NCBI RefSeq assembly: GCF_001618425.1
Contig: NZ_BDCU01000008.1
Span: forward strand, 1 to 64,000
From: Nocardia fusca NBRC 14340
GTDB taxonomy: Bacteria > Actinomycetota > Actinomycetes > Mycobacteriales > Mycobacteriaceae
Reading direction: 5' to 3'
DNA: 64,000 nucleotides
Both the position numbers and the translations under genes were made by a program. A model generated the notes under the pieces. The model made no database searches. It was not told where the DNA came from and worked only from the letters and a program-made list of their open reading frames with translations. Positions 45,083 to 56,030 of this stretch are shown here, piece by piece (the stretch's first letter is position 1; the number at the start of each line of letters is the position of its first letter).

Positions 45083-45541
45083 ATGCGTACGAAGACCGAT
45101 ATCAGATTCGCCGTCGAGGCCGACCCGGGCCAGGTGATGGACGCGTTGATGGCGGTCGAGATGCTGTCCGAATGGTCACCCGATTTCGAGGACGCGCGCG
45201 TGGCGGGGCGCGACGAAGAGGGCCGGCCGCGCCGGGTCTTCATCCAGGTCTCGGTCTCCAATACCCCGGATATGCAGGTGTGGGAGTTCGACTGGTCGGA
45301 GAACCGGATGTCGTGGGAGGTCTCCGACAGCACCCGCGGTATCAGAGGCGGCGGGTCCTTCGAGGTCACCCCCGGTGAAACGGGTAGCGAAGTGCTGCTG
45401 CACGTCGAGCAGTACACGCCGCTGCCGGTGCCCGGATTCCTGGGCAAGCGGGCGGTCCGCAAATCCTACGAGGCCCTGGTGGAGAATTTCGTCGCCTACA
45501 CCGAGCAGTTCCCCGAATCCGAGACCTACGACCTGGTCTGA
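45083..45541 (+). CDS. SRPBCC (START/polyketide cyclase-like) protein
   Basis: A 152-residue protein of the SRPBCC ligand-binding superfamily (FAVEADPGQVMDALMAVEML, ending FVAYTEQFPESETYDLV). A hydrophobic ligand cavity is expected, and no enzymatic role is evident. ATG 45083 has GAGGGA 6 nt upstream and is preferred over an earlier in-frame ATG. Confidence 0.83.
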   Translation: MRTKTDIRFAVEADPGQVMDALMAVEMLSEWSPDFEDARVAGRDEEGRPRRVFIQVSVSNTPDMQVWEFDWSENRMSWEVSDSTRGIRGGGSFEVTPGETGSEVLLHVEQYTPLPVPGFLGKRAVRKSYEALVENFVAYTEQFPESETYDLV

Positions 45542-45613
45542 GCCCGCCCGACGCGCCCGCGCCGTACGCGCGATCTCCGTTCGAACGGTCCCGGAGCTGC
45601 CACGATAGGGCCC

Positions 45614-46825
45614 ATGCCAGGTCTCACGCGGCGCGGCCGGATCCAGCCGATGGGCGAGAACGCCTCGGTCACCCAGCTGGAACTGTTCTTCGACCTGGTC
45701 CTGGTCTTCGCCTTCACGATGGTCACCGATCTGGCGGCCGCGGAGCCCACAGCAGTCAATATGTTGCGCTCGCTGCTGGTGCTGGCGGTGCTGTGGTGGG
45801 TGTGGATCGACTACGCCTGGCTCGGCAATGTGGTGCGGGCCGACGAAGGGGTGACCCGGGTCGCCATGTTCGTCGCCATGGGCGGCGGTTTCCTGGCCGC
45901 CATCGCGATTCCCGAAGCGTTCGACGACCTGCCCGGCGGCTGGTACGGCCCGCTGGTCTTCGCCATGGCATACCTGCTGGTCCGGCTGGTCCATCTCGCG
46001 ATGTTCTGGCTGGCCAGCGCCGCGGACGCCCAATTGCGGGGACAGGTGCTGCGCTGGGCGCTCGGGTCCATCACCGTGGGCACCACACTCCTGGTGATCG
46101 CCGCCGAGACCCGCGGCACCGTCCAGATCTGCCTGTGGATCGCGGCGATCGGCGGCGACTATTTGTGGACACATTTCGCGGGCAACAACTGGCGGCTGAA
46201 TTCCCCCGCGCATTTCGCCGAACGGCACGGCTTGATCATCATCGTGGCGCTGGGCGAATCCATCGTCGCCATCGGTATCGGCGTCGCCGGGCTGCCCGTC
46301 TCCTGGCCGATCGTGGTCGCGGCCATGCTCGGGCTCATGGTGTCGGGTCTGCTGTGGTGGGCCTATTTCGACACCGACGCCCTCCGGGTCGAACACGCGC
46401 TGCGGGCGGCCACCGGCGCCCGGCAGATCGAGATCGCCCGGACCTGCTACACGTTCTGGCATTTCCCGATGATCGTCGGGATCATCGCCCTCTCGCTCGG
46501 CCTCAAGAAGGTGCTGTCCTACGTCGGTGACGAGAGCGAGCACACGCTCACCGACGCGCTGACCGGCATACCGCTGGTCGCACTGTACGGCGGAGTGGCG
46601 CTCTACCTGGTGGGACTGATCGGGTTCGGCCGGTTCGGTACGGGCCGGACCGGATGGCTCCGGCCGGCCACCGCGGTGGTGCTGTGCGCGCTCACCCCGC
46701 TCGCCGCGAAACTACCGGCCCTCGCGGCATTGGCGGTGCTGTGCGCCGTCCTGACCGCGCTCATCGGCTGGGAGACCCTGCGGTTCGCGGAGACCCGCGA
46801 CCACATCAGACATCCCGCCGAGTGA
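45614..46825 (+). CDS. low-temperature requirement protein A (LtrA) family
   Basis: A 403-residue membrane protein with about 10 helices and the LtrA signature VTQLELFFDLVLVFAFTMV near residue 20. HFAERHGLIIIVALGESIVA is in the middle. The name comes from a Listeria cold-sensitivity locus. The molecular function is unknown. The last 20 bp overlap the convergent ion-channel gene. Confidence 0.9.
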   Translation: MPGLTRRGRIQPMGENASVTQLELFFDLVLVFAFTMVTDLAAAEPTAVNMLRSLLVLAVLWWVWIDYAWLGNVVRADEGVTRVAMFVAMGGGFLAAIAIPEAFDDLPGGWYGPLVFAMAYLLVRLVHLAMFWLASAADAQLRGQVLRWALGSITVGTTLLVIAAETRGTVQICLWIAAIGGDYLWTHFAGNNWRLNSPAHFAERHGLIIIVALGESIVAIGIGVAGLPVSWPIVVAAMLGLMVSGLLWWAYFDTDALRVEHALRAATGARQIEIARTCYTFWHFPMIVGIIALSLGLKKVLSYVGDESEHTLTDALTGIPLVALYGGVALYLVGLIGFGRFGTGRTGWLRPATAVVLCALTPLAAKLPALAALAVLCAVLTALIGWETLRFAETRDHIRHPAE

Positions 46826-47714
46826 GGTGCCGGACAGTGAGGTGATGCGCGGTCGGACCGTAGGCCGAGGGTGACACCTTGACCCCGTTGCGTACCGATT
46901 CGCGGATCTGGTCCACGTTCTCCCGGATCATGTCCGATACCAGTTCATCGGTGCGCGGGTCGGCCAGTACCTGGAACAGGATCCGGAACACGGTGTCGGC
47001 GACCAGGCGGATGATCTCGTCGTGGAAGGGGATGTAGCGGACGCGGCCGGTCTGCGGATCGTTCTTGATCATCTCGACGATCATCTCGTCGAGTTCGCTG
47101 CGGTTCTCCTCCAGCGCCGCCGCGATATTGCGGGTGTAGTGCCCGGTCCGCAGGACGGCGGTGACCTCCTCCATGATCGCGATGGTCATCGGGCGCTTGA
47201 TGACCTCCACGATCGTGCCCACCGAATGGTTGATCACCGCGGCGGTGACGCGGTCACCGAACACCCGGTCGGCGACGCGGGCCAGCCGGACCAGGATCAC
47301 CACGATCCGCAGCAACCGGAAAGCCCGGAAGAACGGACTGGCCACCGGGATCATGCCGAGGACTTCGTACCAGTAGACGAACGGGAAGGTCCACGGCCAG
47401 CCGGCCCGGCGCCAGCGCCAGAGGAACTCGATCGCGAACACGGCGCAGATGGCGTAGTCGACACCGACGATCACCCGGTAGGTCTCGGATGAGACCTCGA
47501 AGAACGTGATCCAGCACACCAGTACGACCGAGATCGCGGCCAGCGCCAGCATGACGAAATCGGTCCACAGGGCAGGCGGTTTCCGGGGAAAACTTTCGGG
47601 CTCGGGGGTTTCGGGTACGTACCCGGGACCGGACTCCGTGGACGACGGTATTGACACCTGCATTCCCTTCGACGCCGAAAGATCGCCGCCCAGTATTACC
47701 CGCCGCCCCGTCAC
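46806..47714 (-). CDS. ion transporter with S1-S4 voltage-sensor-like domain
   Basis: A 302-residue protein whose residues 50-165 hold four membrane helices. The last carries spaced arginines (RAFRLLRIVVILVRLARVADR), like an S4 segment. The pore S5-S6 and selectivity filter are not evident, and the C-terminal half is helical and soluble. It may be a voltage-sensor-only protein. The start may be GTG 47714 or ATG 47663. The shorter product begins MQVSIPSSTESG. Confidence 0.72.
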   Translation of the reverse strand: MTGRRVILGGDLSASKGMQVSIPSSTESGPGYVPETPEPESFPRKPPALWTDFVMLALAAISVVLVCWITFFEVSSETYRVIVGVDYAICAVFAIEFLWRWRRAGWPWTFPFVYWYEVLGMIPVASPFFRAFRLLRIVVILVRLARVADRVFGDRVTAAVINHSVGTIVEVIKRPMTIAIMEEVTAVLRTGHYTRNIAAALEENRSELDEMIVEMIKNDPQTGRVRYIPFHDEIIRLVADTVFRILFQVLADPRTDELVSDMIRENVDQIRESVRNGVKVSPSAYGPTAHHLTVRHLTRRDV

Positions 47715-47825
47715 GTCGCCCGCGTACGGCGCCGGTCAGCGGCGGGTGCACCACTGAGCAGGACTCGTCTCCGGCGAGCGGCCGGGTATTCCGGTAGCGC
47801 GGTCACCGCCGCCGTTTCCCCGGGG

Positions 47826-49460
47826 TCAGCGGCCCGCGCGGATGATCGCCTCGATATTGCGTTCGGCCAGCGCGGTAATGGTCAGCGACGGGTTCACGGT
47901 GCCGGTGCTGCCCGGGATCGCCGCGCCGTCCATGACGTACAGGCCCGGATGCCCGTGCACCCGGCCATAGGAGTCGGTCGCCCTGCCCAGCACCGCGCCG
48001 CCGAGTGGATGCGCCGTGAACTGGGCGTTGGCGTCGTATCCCAGGGCGCTGTACTCGGCCAGCGCACCGGCCCGCTCGGCGATACGCCGGTCCACCGCAC
48101 GCGCCGCCGCCGTCACCTCGTCCTGTGCCCGCCGCGGCCAGCTCAACCCGACACCGCCGGAAACGGGGTCGTAGCCGAACCGCGCCCGGGTCGGATCGAG
48201 GACCATCGCCAGGGAGGCCAGCGCACCCGTCTCGAACGGGATCCCGGGGATGTACCAGTTCTCCAGGGACAGTGCCATACCGGTGTCGTCGAAGATCCGG
48301 CTGGCGCTGGGCACACCCTGCCCGTTGCCCGCGACCGAACTCGCCCCGCGAGCGAGCACCACATCGCCGTTGGTGCCCCAGCCGTCGCCGATATGCTCGT
48401 TGAGTCGCGGCAGCGCACCTGTCTCCCGGGCCCGGACCAGCAGTTCGGAGGTACCCACCGAACCCGCGCCCAGGAATAGTTTGTCGCAGGTGAGAGTCCG
48501 TTTTCCGCGGATCACGCCGGTCGGGGCGAGGTGGGTCACCGTGACCACGAACCGGCCGCCGGCTTCCTGGGCGATCGTATCGACGCGGTGGCCCGGGTAG
48601 ATCTTCGCTTTCCCAGTGGCCTCGGCGTCTTTCAGATAATTCTGGTTGAGGTCGAATTTGGCGCCGTTGGAGTTTCCGAGATTGCTGCGCCCGGCGGTCG
48701 CCGAGGCCCGCACGGTCCCCGCCAGTTCGCCGCGCAGCACATCCCAGGTGAAGATCGAGTCGTTGGGCACCGGCCGGTAACCGGCCTTGCGCACCTGGTC
48801 GTCCCACGCCCGGGAATGGGTGAACGGCGCAGACCGGTAGATGTCCTCGGGCATCGGGTCCAGCCGCAGTTTCGCGCGCACTCGCGGGTAGTACACGGAG
48901 TCCAGTTCGCCGTAGTCGACCACACCGCCGAATACATGGTCGAAGAACCGGCGTTCGGGCGCGATCATCGCGCCGGTGAAAATCACCGAGCCGCCGCCCA
49001 CCGCGGCGCCGCGCCAGACATCGATCCCCTGGAAACGCGTGCAGTCCAGCACGCCCCCGAAATCGGCGAAATGCATCGGTACCTTGGTCACGCCGGTGAA
49101 GCTGGTGGTATGCCAGAAACCGCGGCCGTCGGGCAGATCGTCGCCGGTGAAGATTTCCCGCCACGGATCGTTGGGCCAGCGGGAGCCGCGTTCCAGCACC
49201 GTGGTGGGGACACCGGCCTCGGCCAGCCGCAAGGCGCTGACCGCCGCGCCGAATCCGGAACCGATCACTATGGCCTCGGTGTGCTCGGGTGGCGCCGGCA
49301 CCGGACCGAAGATCTCCGGAACCCACTGCGCGAACAGTTCGTGCCAGATCGGCTCCGCCGCGGCCCGCGGCAGACCCACCTCCGCTCTCGGGATCGCCGA
49401 TCCCACCGCACCGATAAGAGCAGCCGCCCCCGCGGCCTTGAAAAGGGCACGCCTATCCAC
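47826..49460 (-). CDS. Tat-exported GMC oxidoreductase, cholesterol oxidase-like
   Basis: A 544-residue flavoprotein. Tat-like signal (MDRRALFKAAGAAALIGAVG), FAD motif VIGSGFGAAVSALRL (about 65-79) and WRGAAVGGGSVIF. The C-terminal catalytic pair is His in TAHPLGGAVLG (about 486) and Asn in GTVNPSLTIT (about 520), matching His447 and Asn485 of class I cholesterol oxidase. It may oxidise a sterol or other hydrophobic alcohol outside the cell. The substrate is inferred from the family only. GTG start with a weak upstream GAGG. Confidence 0.87.
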   Translation of the reverse strand: MDRRALFKAAGAAALIGAVGSAIPRAEVGLPRAAAEPIWHELFAQWVPEIFGPVPAPPEHTEAIVIGSGFGAAVSALRLAEAGVPTTVLERGSRWPNDPWREIFTGDDLPDGRGFWHTTSFTGVTKVPMHFADFGGVLDCTRFQGIDVWRGAAVGGGSVIFTGAMIAPERRFFDHVFGGVVDYGELDSVYYPRVRAKLRLDPMPEDIYRSAPFTHSRAWDDQVRKAGYRPVPNDSIFTWDVLRGELAGTVRASATAGRSNLGNSNGAKFDLNQNYLKDAEATGKAKIYPGHRVDTIAQEAGGRFVVTVTHLAPTGVIRGKRTLTCDKLFLGAGSVGTSELLVRARETGALPRLNEHIGDGWGTNGDVVLARGASSVAGNGQGVPSASRIFDDTGMALSLENWYIPGIPFETGALASLAMVLDPTRARFGYDPVSGGVGLSWPRRAQDEVTAAARAVDRRIAERAGALAEYSALGYDANAQFTAHPLGGAVLGRATDSYGRVHGHPGLYVMDGAAIPGSTGTVNPSLTITALAERNIEAIIRAGR

Positions 49461-49560
49461 CCCAGGACACCTCTCTGGTAACGCAACAGCGGACGGATGG
49501 TACCGAGAATCGACCGGTGTGAACAGTCGTGGCGGGGAAGCCGATTCGGCTCGGGGGCCG

Positions 49561-50325
49561 CTAGCCGAAGATCAACCGGACAACCGCGAGGGTGCCCACG
49601 ACCACGATCACCGCACGCAGCACATTCGGCGGCAGCCGCCGCCCGACCTTGGCTCCGAGCTGTCCCCCGATGATCGCGCCGGCCGCGATCAGTGCCACGA
49701 CCGGCCAATCCACCTCGGCGACCACGATGAAAATGACAGCCGCGAGCCCATTGGTGAGCAGGGCCAGCACATTCTTCACCGCGTTGAGACGCTGAATGTC
49801 CTCGTGCACGAACACCCCGAGCAGCGCGAGCAGCAGCACACCCTGGGCCGCGCCGAAGTAACCCCCGTAGATACCGGTGCCGAAGATGGCGGCGAGCAGA
49901 ATCGGTCCGCCGTGCGGGGGCACGTTCTCGGCCTCGCCCTGCCGCGCCCGCACCCACGCCGACAGCCGCGGCTGCACCACCACCAGCACCAGCGCCACGA
50001 TGATCAGCACCGGCACGATGGCGGCGAACGCGCCGGCGGGCAGCGTCAGCAGCAGGACCGCGCCGACCGCGGCACCCAGCAGCGACGCCGAGCTGTAGCG
50101 CAGCACCCGGCCCCACTGCCCGGCCAGTTCCCGCCGGTAGCCGATCGCCCCGCTCAGCGAGCCGGGAACGAGTCCGACCGTATTGGACACATTCGCGGTC
50201 ACCGGCGGCAGGCCGATGGCCAGTAGTACCGGGAAAGTGATCAGTGTCCCGGACCCGACGACAGTGTTGATGCCGCCCGCGGCGATACCCGCGCCGAATA
50301 CGGCCAGCATCTCCAGCCAAGTCAT
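49561..50325 (-). CDS. TauE/SafE family sulfite-type anion exporter
   Basis: A 254-residue membrane protein with eight predicted helices in two repeats (GAGIAAGGINTVVGSGTLIT and GTGIYGGYFGAAQGVLLLAL). These Gly-rich loops typify TauE/SafE. The exported anion is unknown. ATG 50325 (MTWLEMLAV) follows GAGGG. The upstream open frame is not part of the protein. Divergent from leuA. Confidence 0.9.
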   Translation of the reverse strand: MTWLEMLAVFGAGIAAGGINTVVGSGTLITFPVLLAIGLPPVTANVSNTVGLVPGSLSGAIGYRRELAGQWGRVLRYSSASLLGAAVGAVLLLTLPAGAFAAIVPVLIIVALVLVVVQPRLSAWVRARQGEAENVPPHGGPILLAAIFGTGIYGGYFGAAQGVLLLALLGVFVHEDIQRLNAVKNVLALLTNGLAAVIFIVVAEVDWPVVALIAAGAIIGGQLGAKVGRRLPPNVLRAVIVVVGTLAVVRLIFG

Positions 50326-50632
50326 GCTCGAACCCTCGACCTTTCCGGACCGGCGTCCGGTCACTCGCAACCCTGAGGGACGCTAGCGGTTGTCCGTCCC
50401 GGAGATCGCGACGGGTCCGGGCGACGCTGCCGTGCGGAAGTCGCGCCGGTCGCGCTCCGCACGGCGCGCCGATCGGGGCAGTGGGAGGTCGCGCGGCGTG
50501 CCCGCGCCCGGCGGACGAAACAGCCGCGACCCGCCCGGCGAACAACTTCACGAAGATCGCGATACCGCGCCGCGGGCACCCCACCACGGCACAACGACCG
50601 TCTCCGGCGGCAGCGTCGCGCCGCTCTGTGCA

Positions 50633-50669
50633 GTGCCGGGCCTGCGGACCGCCTCCGCAGGCCCGGCAC
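50633..50669 (+). other. strong hairpin upstream of the leuA leader
   Basis: GTGCCGGGCCTGCGGA (50633-50648) and its exact complement (50654-50669) flank a CCGCC loop. It lies just before the leader peptide ORF. The nearest upstream gene reads the other way, so it is not a gene-end terminator. It could insulate the leader or end an antisense transcript. The remaining sequence between TauE and this point (50326-50632) shows nothing else. Confidence 0.7.
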
Positions 50670-50681
50670 CAGAGGAGGTAG

Positions 50682-52619
<1,938 letters not shown>

Positions 52620-52636
52620 CCCGCGATCGCTGTTCA

Positions 52637-52668
52637 GGCCGCCGTCACCTGTACCGGTGACGGCGGCC
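52637..52668 (+). terminator. leuA terminator
   Basis: GGCCGCCGTCACC (52637-52649) pairs with GGTGACGGCGGCC (52656-52668). It lies 18 bp after the stop. Confidence 0.85.
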
Positions 52669-52779
52669 TCATCGGTGGTAAACCGTCCGACATGCGAACC
52701 TTCGCGCACCTGCTAGCGTTGGTCCGGACTCCACGCCGCCGAGCTCTCTGCTCGAAAATCCCGAGCAGATGGGGGAACT

Positions 52780-55026
52780 GTGACTACTGACGAACACGAT
52801 CCGACTTCCCAGCCCTGGCCCTCGAGTCAACCGGTGGATACCGCCGGCCGCGGCGGCGACTCGGAGGCCGTGCCGCCCGAGGCTCCGGCGCGAAACGAAC
52901 CGGAGCCGCTCACCGAGCCGGGCGAGCCCGCCGAGCAAGTGCCTGCCGAGCAGGTGACTGCCGAAGCGCCGCCCACGGAAACCGGCCCCGGCGAAACCGA
53001 TTCGGTCACGGAAACCGAGACCCCGGACAAGTCCCCGGAACCAGAAGTTTCCGGCGACCCGGAAGCTGCCCGCGCCACCGATTCCGCGAGCCCGGCGCCG
53101 GCCGACAGCGGCGACGAAGACAGCCACCCGACGGCGGGCCCGGCCGAACCGGACACCCCGCCCTGGCCGGACGGCAACGGGTTCGCGCCCCCACCGCAGG
53201 TACCCGCCGACGGCGGCGCCCTCTACGGAAACGCCCCGTTCGACCAGTTCGCCCCGCCGGTACCCGGCGCGGCGTTCAGTGCGCCTGTCCCGGAGCAGTT
53301 CCCGGCGCCGGGGAGCGCACAGTTCCCGCAACCGGATCCGAACCAGTTCCAGCCGGCGAACTTCGGGCCCGGCGCGGACGCCGCACAGGCCGGCCCCGGC
53401 CAGTTCCAGGCCCCGAACACCGAACACGGCAGCGGACAGTTCCCGCAACCCGACGCCGGCCAGTTCCAGGCCCCGAACACCGAATACAGCAGCGGACAGT
53501 TCCCGCAACCCGACGCCGGCCAGTTCCAGGCCCCGAACACCGAATACAGCAGCGGACAGTTCCCGCAACCCGACGCCGGCCAGTTCCAGGCCCCGAACAC
53601 CGAATACAGCAGCGGACAGTTCCCGCAACCGGCCCCGGGCCAGTTCCAGCCCGGTGGACCCGGACAGAATCCGCCCGACCCTTTCGCGGTTTCCGGTCCG
53701 CCGACCGGGCAGTATCCGCAACAGGACCCGAACCTTTTTCCGGGCCACGCGGTTCCCGGACAACCACCGTACGCACCACCGGCCCCTCAACCGACCGGTG
53801 GCTACGCACCGCCGCCCACGCCCGCGCCGGACAGCGAACCGGGCGGCCCGATCTACAGCTGGGCCCCGCCGCCGATGCCGGCAGCGCCGCCTCCGGTACC
53901 GCAGCCGCAGTACCAGTCGGCACCGCCTCCGGCCGCGCACAATCCGCCGACCGGGCAGTTCCAGCCTCCCGCCTGGGGCGATTCCGGTCGGCCGGCCCAG
54001 CAGCAGCAGTACCAGCAGCCCGGCCAACCGGGTCAGCCCGGGCAGCAGCAGTTTTCACCTCGTCCGATGCCCGAACCGGGCCAGCTCGGTAATTCGGTCA
54101 ACGACCTGAATCTGCTGAAACGAGCTCGTAAGGCGCCGCGCAGCGGTTGGCGGCGGGCGGTGCACAAGGTCTCGCGCGGGGCGATCAACCCGGGCGAATC
54201 GGCCTCCGATGTCGTCCACCGGGATCTGGTTGGCCGGGTGAACGCACCGGTCTACGGGGATTTCCGGATCGCGATCCTCTCACTCAAGGGCGGGGTCGGC
54301 AAGACCACCACGACCGTCGGCCTCGGCGCCACTTTCGCGTCGTTGCGAGGTGACCGGGTGATCGCGATCGACGCCAACCCCGACCTGGGCACCCTCGCCC
54401 ACCGGGTCCCGCGCCAGACCCGCTCCACCGTGCGCAACCTGCTGGAAGACCAGAACATCACCCGCTACTCGGATGTGCGCGCGCATACCTCGCAGTCGCC
54501 GAGCCGGCTGGAGGTGCTGGCCAGCGAGCAGGATCCGGCGGTATCGGAGGCGTTCAGCGAGGCCGACTACCGGCGTGCCATCGGAATCCTGCAGTCGTTC
54601 TACAACATCATCCTCACCGACTGCGGTACCGGACTGATGCATTCGGCGATGTCCGGGGTGCTGGACATGGCGAGTTCGCTGGTCCTGGTGACCTCCCCCG
54701 CCATCGACGGTGCCCGCAGCGCCTCGGCCACCCTGGACTGGCTGGATTACCACGGCTATTCGCATCTGGTGCAGCAGACCGTGGTGGTGGTCAACGCCTC
54801 CCGGCGCGGGTCCACCTCGGTGAATCTGGACCATCTGCGCCGGCTTTTCCTGGACCGCACGCGGGCCGTCCAGGTGGTGCCCTTCGACGATCATCTCGCC
54901 GAGGGCGCCGAAATCGATCTGGAACTGGTGAGCAAACCGACCCGGCAGGCCCTGCTGGAGCTCGCCGCGATGGTCGCCGACGATTTCGCCAATGTGGACG
55001 GTTATCCGTACGGCAACCGCTACTGA
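52780..55026 (+). CDS. EspI-like MinD/ParA ATPase with long Pro/Gln-rich repeat domain
   Basis: A 748-residue protein. Residues 1-430 are disordered and rich in Pro, Gln, Gly and Glu, and include four 20-residue tandem repeats at about 208-287. Residues about 490-748 form a MinD-like ATPase with P-loop LKGGVGKTTTTVG (near 504) and switch region DANPDLGTL. The disordered head plus MinD tail is the layout of EspI-type proteins of ESX (type VII) secretion loci. No other ESX gene is in the window, so it is an orphan copy. The GTG is near a short AGATGGGGGAAC, and a five-codon ORF (ATG 52769) ends at TGA overlapping it. Confidence 0.85.
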   Translation: MTTDEHDPTSQPWPSSQPVDTAGRGGDSEAVPPEAPARNEPEPLTEPGEPAEQVPAEQVTAEAPPTETGPGETDSVTETETPDKSPEPEVSGDPEAARATDSASPAPADSGDEDSHPTAGPAEPDTPPWPDGNGFAPPPQVPADGGALYGNAPFDQFAPPVPGAAFSAPVPEQFPAPGSAQFPQPDPNQFQPANFGPGADAAQAGPGQFQAPNTEHGSGQFPQPDAGQFQAPNTEYSSGQFPQPDAGQFQAPNTEYSSGQFPQPDAGQFQAPNTEYSSGQFPQPAPGQFQPGGPGQNPPDPFAVSGPPTGQYPQQDPNLFPGHAVPGQPPYAPPAPQPTGGYAPPPTPAPDSEPGGPIYSWAPPPMPAAPPPVPQPQYQSAPPPAAHNPPTGQFQPPAWGDSGRPAQQQQYQQPGQPGQPGQQQFSPRPMPEPGQLGNSVNDLNLLKRARKAPRSGWRRAVHKVSRGAINPGESASDVVHRDLVGRVNAPVYGDFRIAILSLKGGVGKTTTTVGLGATFASLRGDRVIAIDANPDLGTLAHRVPRQTRSTVRNLLEDQNITRYSDVRAHTSQSPSRLEVLASEQDPAVSEAFSEADYRRAIGILQSFYNIILTDCGTGLMHSAMSGVLDMASSLVLVTSPAIDGARSASATLDWLDYHGYSHLVQQTVVVVNASRRGSTSVNLDHLRRLFLDRTRAVQVVPFDDHLAEGAEIDLELVSKPTRQALLELAAMVADDFANVDGYPYGNRY
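53401..53640 (+). repeat. four tandem 60-bp coding repeats
   Basis: Units begin at 53401, 53461, 53521 and 53581. Units 2 and 3 are identical. Units 1 and 4 differ by a few bases (one in the EHG/EYS part, the other at the end). Each encodes QFQAPNTEYSSGQFPQPDAG. The near-identity at DNA level implies recent expansion or homogenisation, so copy number may vary between strains. Confidence 0.95.
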
Positions 55027-55958
55027 TCGGTCTCGGGCGGCGGTTCGGCGGTGACCCGCCGGGCCGCCGCCGTGAACGAGTCCAGTACCGCGGCGATCGC
55101 GGGACGGTTCTCGGCGCGCGGCCTGGTGACCAGGTCGTAGAGGCGGGCCGCACGCACACCGGACAGTCGCAGCTGGGACAGCCCGGGGTGGGTGACGACG
55201 TAGCGGGGCATGAGCGCGACGCCGTACCCGGCGCCGACCAGCGTTTCGATCATCCGGAAATCGTTCAGTCGCTGCACGATCCGCGGTTCCACACCGGTTA
55301 TCGTGGCGATCGATCGCAGCACATCGTCGACCGGAAAGCCGCCGCGCACGCTCAGCCAGGCCTCCTCGGCCAGTTCCTCGGCCGTGACCGCGTCCTGTCC
55401 GGCCAGCGGATGGTCGGGTGCCACCAGGACGTCGATGGGTTCGCGCATGAGTACCCGGGAGCTCACCCGGGGCCCCGCGACCGGTGCGGCGCGTTCGTCG
55501 CGATGGGTCAGCACGATGTCGTAGTCGGCGAGCAGACCGGGTGTCTCGTGCGGCGGCACGTCCTCGTCACCGGCCACGATGTCCACCCCGCTACCGGCCA
55601 TCGCGGGCAGTACATGAGGCAGGAGCAGCGCACCGCCGGAAGGGAACACTCCCACCCGGACCTGTCCGTGCGGGGACCCGCGATAGTGCGCCATCTCCGC
55701 GACGGCGCGCTCGAGTGCGGCCAGGACCTCGTCGGCCCGCACCACGAGGGCGTGCCCGGCGTCGGTGAGGCGGACCCGGCGGCCGCTCGGTTCGAGCAGG
55801 GTGACGCCCGCCTCCCTGGTCAGCACTTTGAGTTGTTGTGACACCGCCGACGGTGTCATGGAGAGGGCGGCGGCGACCGCGCCGATCGTGCCGCGGTCGG
55901 CGAATTCGCGCAGGATGCGGAGCCGTTCCACCGACAGCGAGGAATGCGCGCCAACCAT
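55020..55958 (-). CDS. LysR family transcriptional regulator
   Basis: A 312-residue LysR protein. Helix-turn-helix at 22-42 (RGTIGAVAAALSMTPSAVSQ) and a two-part co-inducer domain. Divergent from the EamA transporter, with a short AT-rich spacer containing an ACAAT/ATTGT inverted repeat. It probably controls the transporter. The 3' end overlaps the EspI-like gene tail to tail by 7 bp. Confidence 0.9.
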   Translation of the reverse strand: MVGAHSSLSVERLRILREFADRGTIGAVAAALSMTPSAVSQQLKVLTREAGVTLLEPSGRRVRLTDAGHALVVRADEVLAALERAVAEMAHYRGSPHGQVRVGVFPSGGALLLPHVLPAMAGSGVDIVAGDEDVPPHETPGLLADYDIVLTHRDERAAPVAGPRVSSRVLMREPIDVLVAPDHPLAGQDAVTAEELAEEAWLSVRGGFPVDDVLRSIATITGVEPRIVQRLNDFRMIETLVGAGYGVALMPRYVVTHPGLSQLRLSGVRAARLYDLVTRPRAENRPAIAAVLDSFTAAARRVTAEPPPETDQ

Positions 55959-55985
55959 TAAGCGATACTAAATCATCAATCCATA

Positions 55986-55998
55986 ACAATTCGATTGT
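55986..55998. promoter_or_regulatory. putative LysR binding site
   Basis: ACAAT-TCG-ATTGT in the 72-bp divergent spacer, which is AT-rich. It resembles LysR boxes (T-N11-A) with dyad symmetry. Confidence 0.55.
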
Positions 55999-56030
55999 GC
56001 TGATGAATTTATACATCCCATGATTAATCG

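Noticed and set aside
52769..52783. Five-codon ORF ATG-GGG-GAA-CTG-TGA before the EspI-like gene
   Set aside because: Its stop overlaps the GTG start and could couple translation, but it has no ribosome-binding site and may be chance.
53223..54109. Minus-strand and alternative-frame ORFs across the EspI-like repeats
   Set aside because: They show the same repetitive sequence in other frames. The plus frame has the MinD domain and a proper start.
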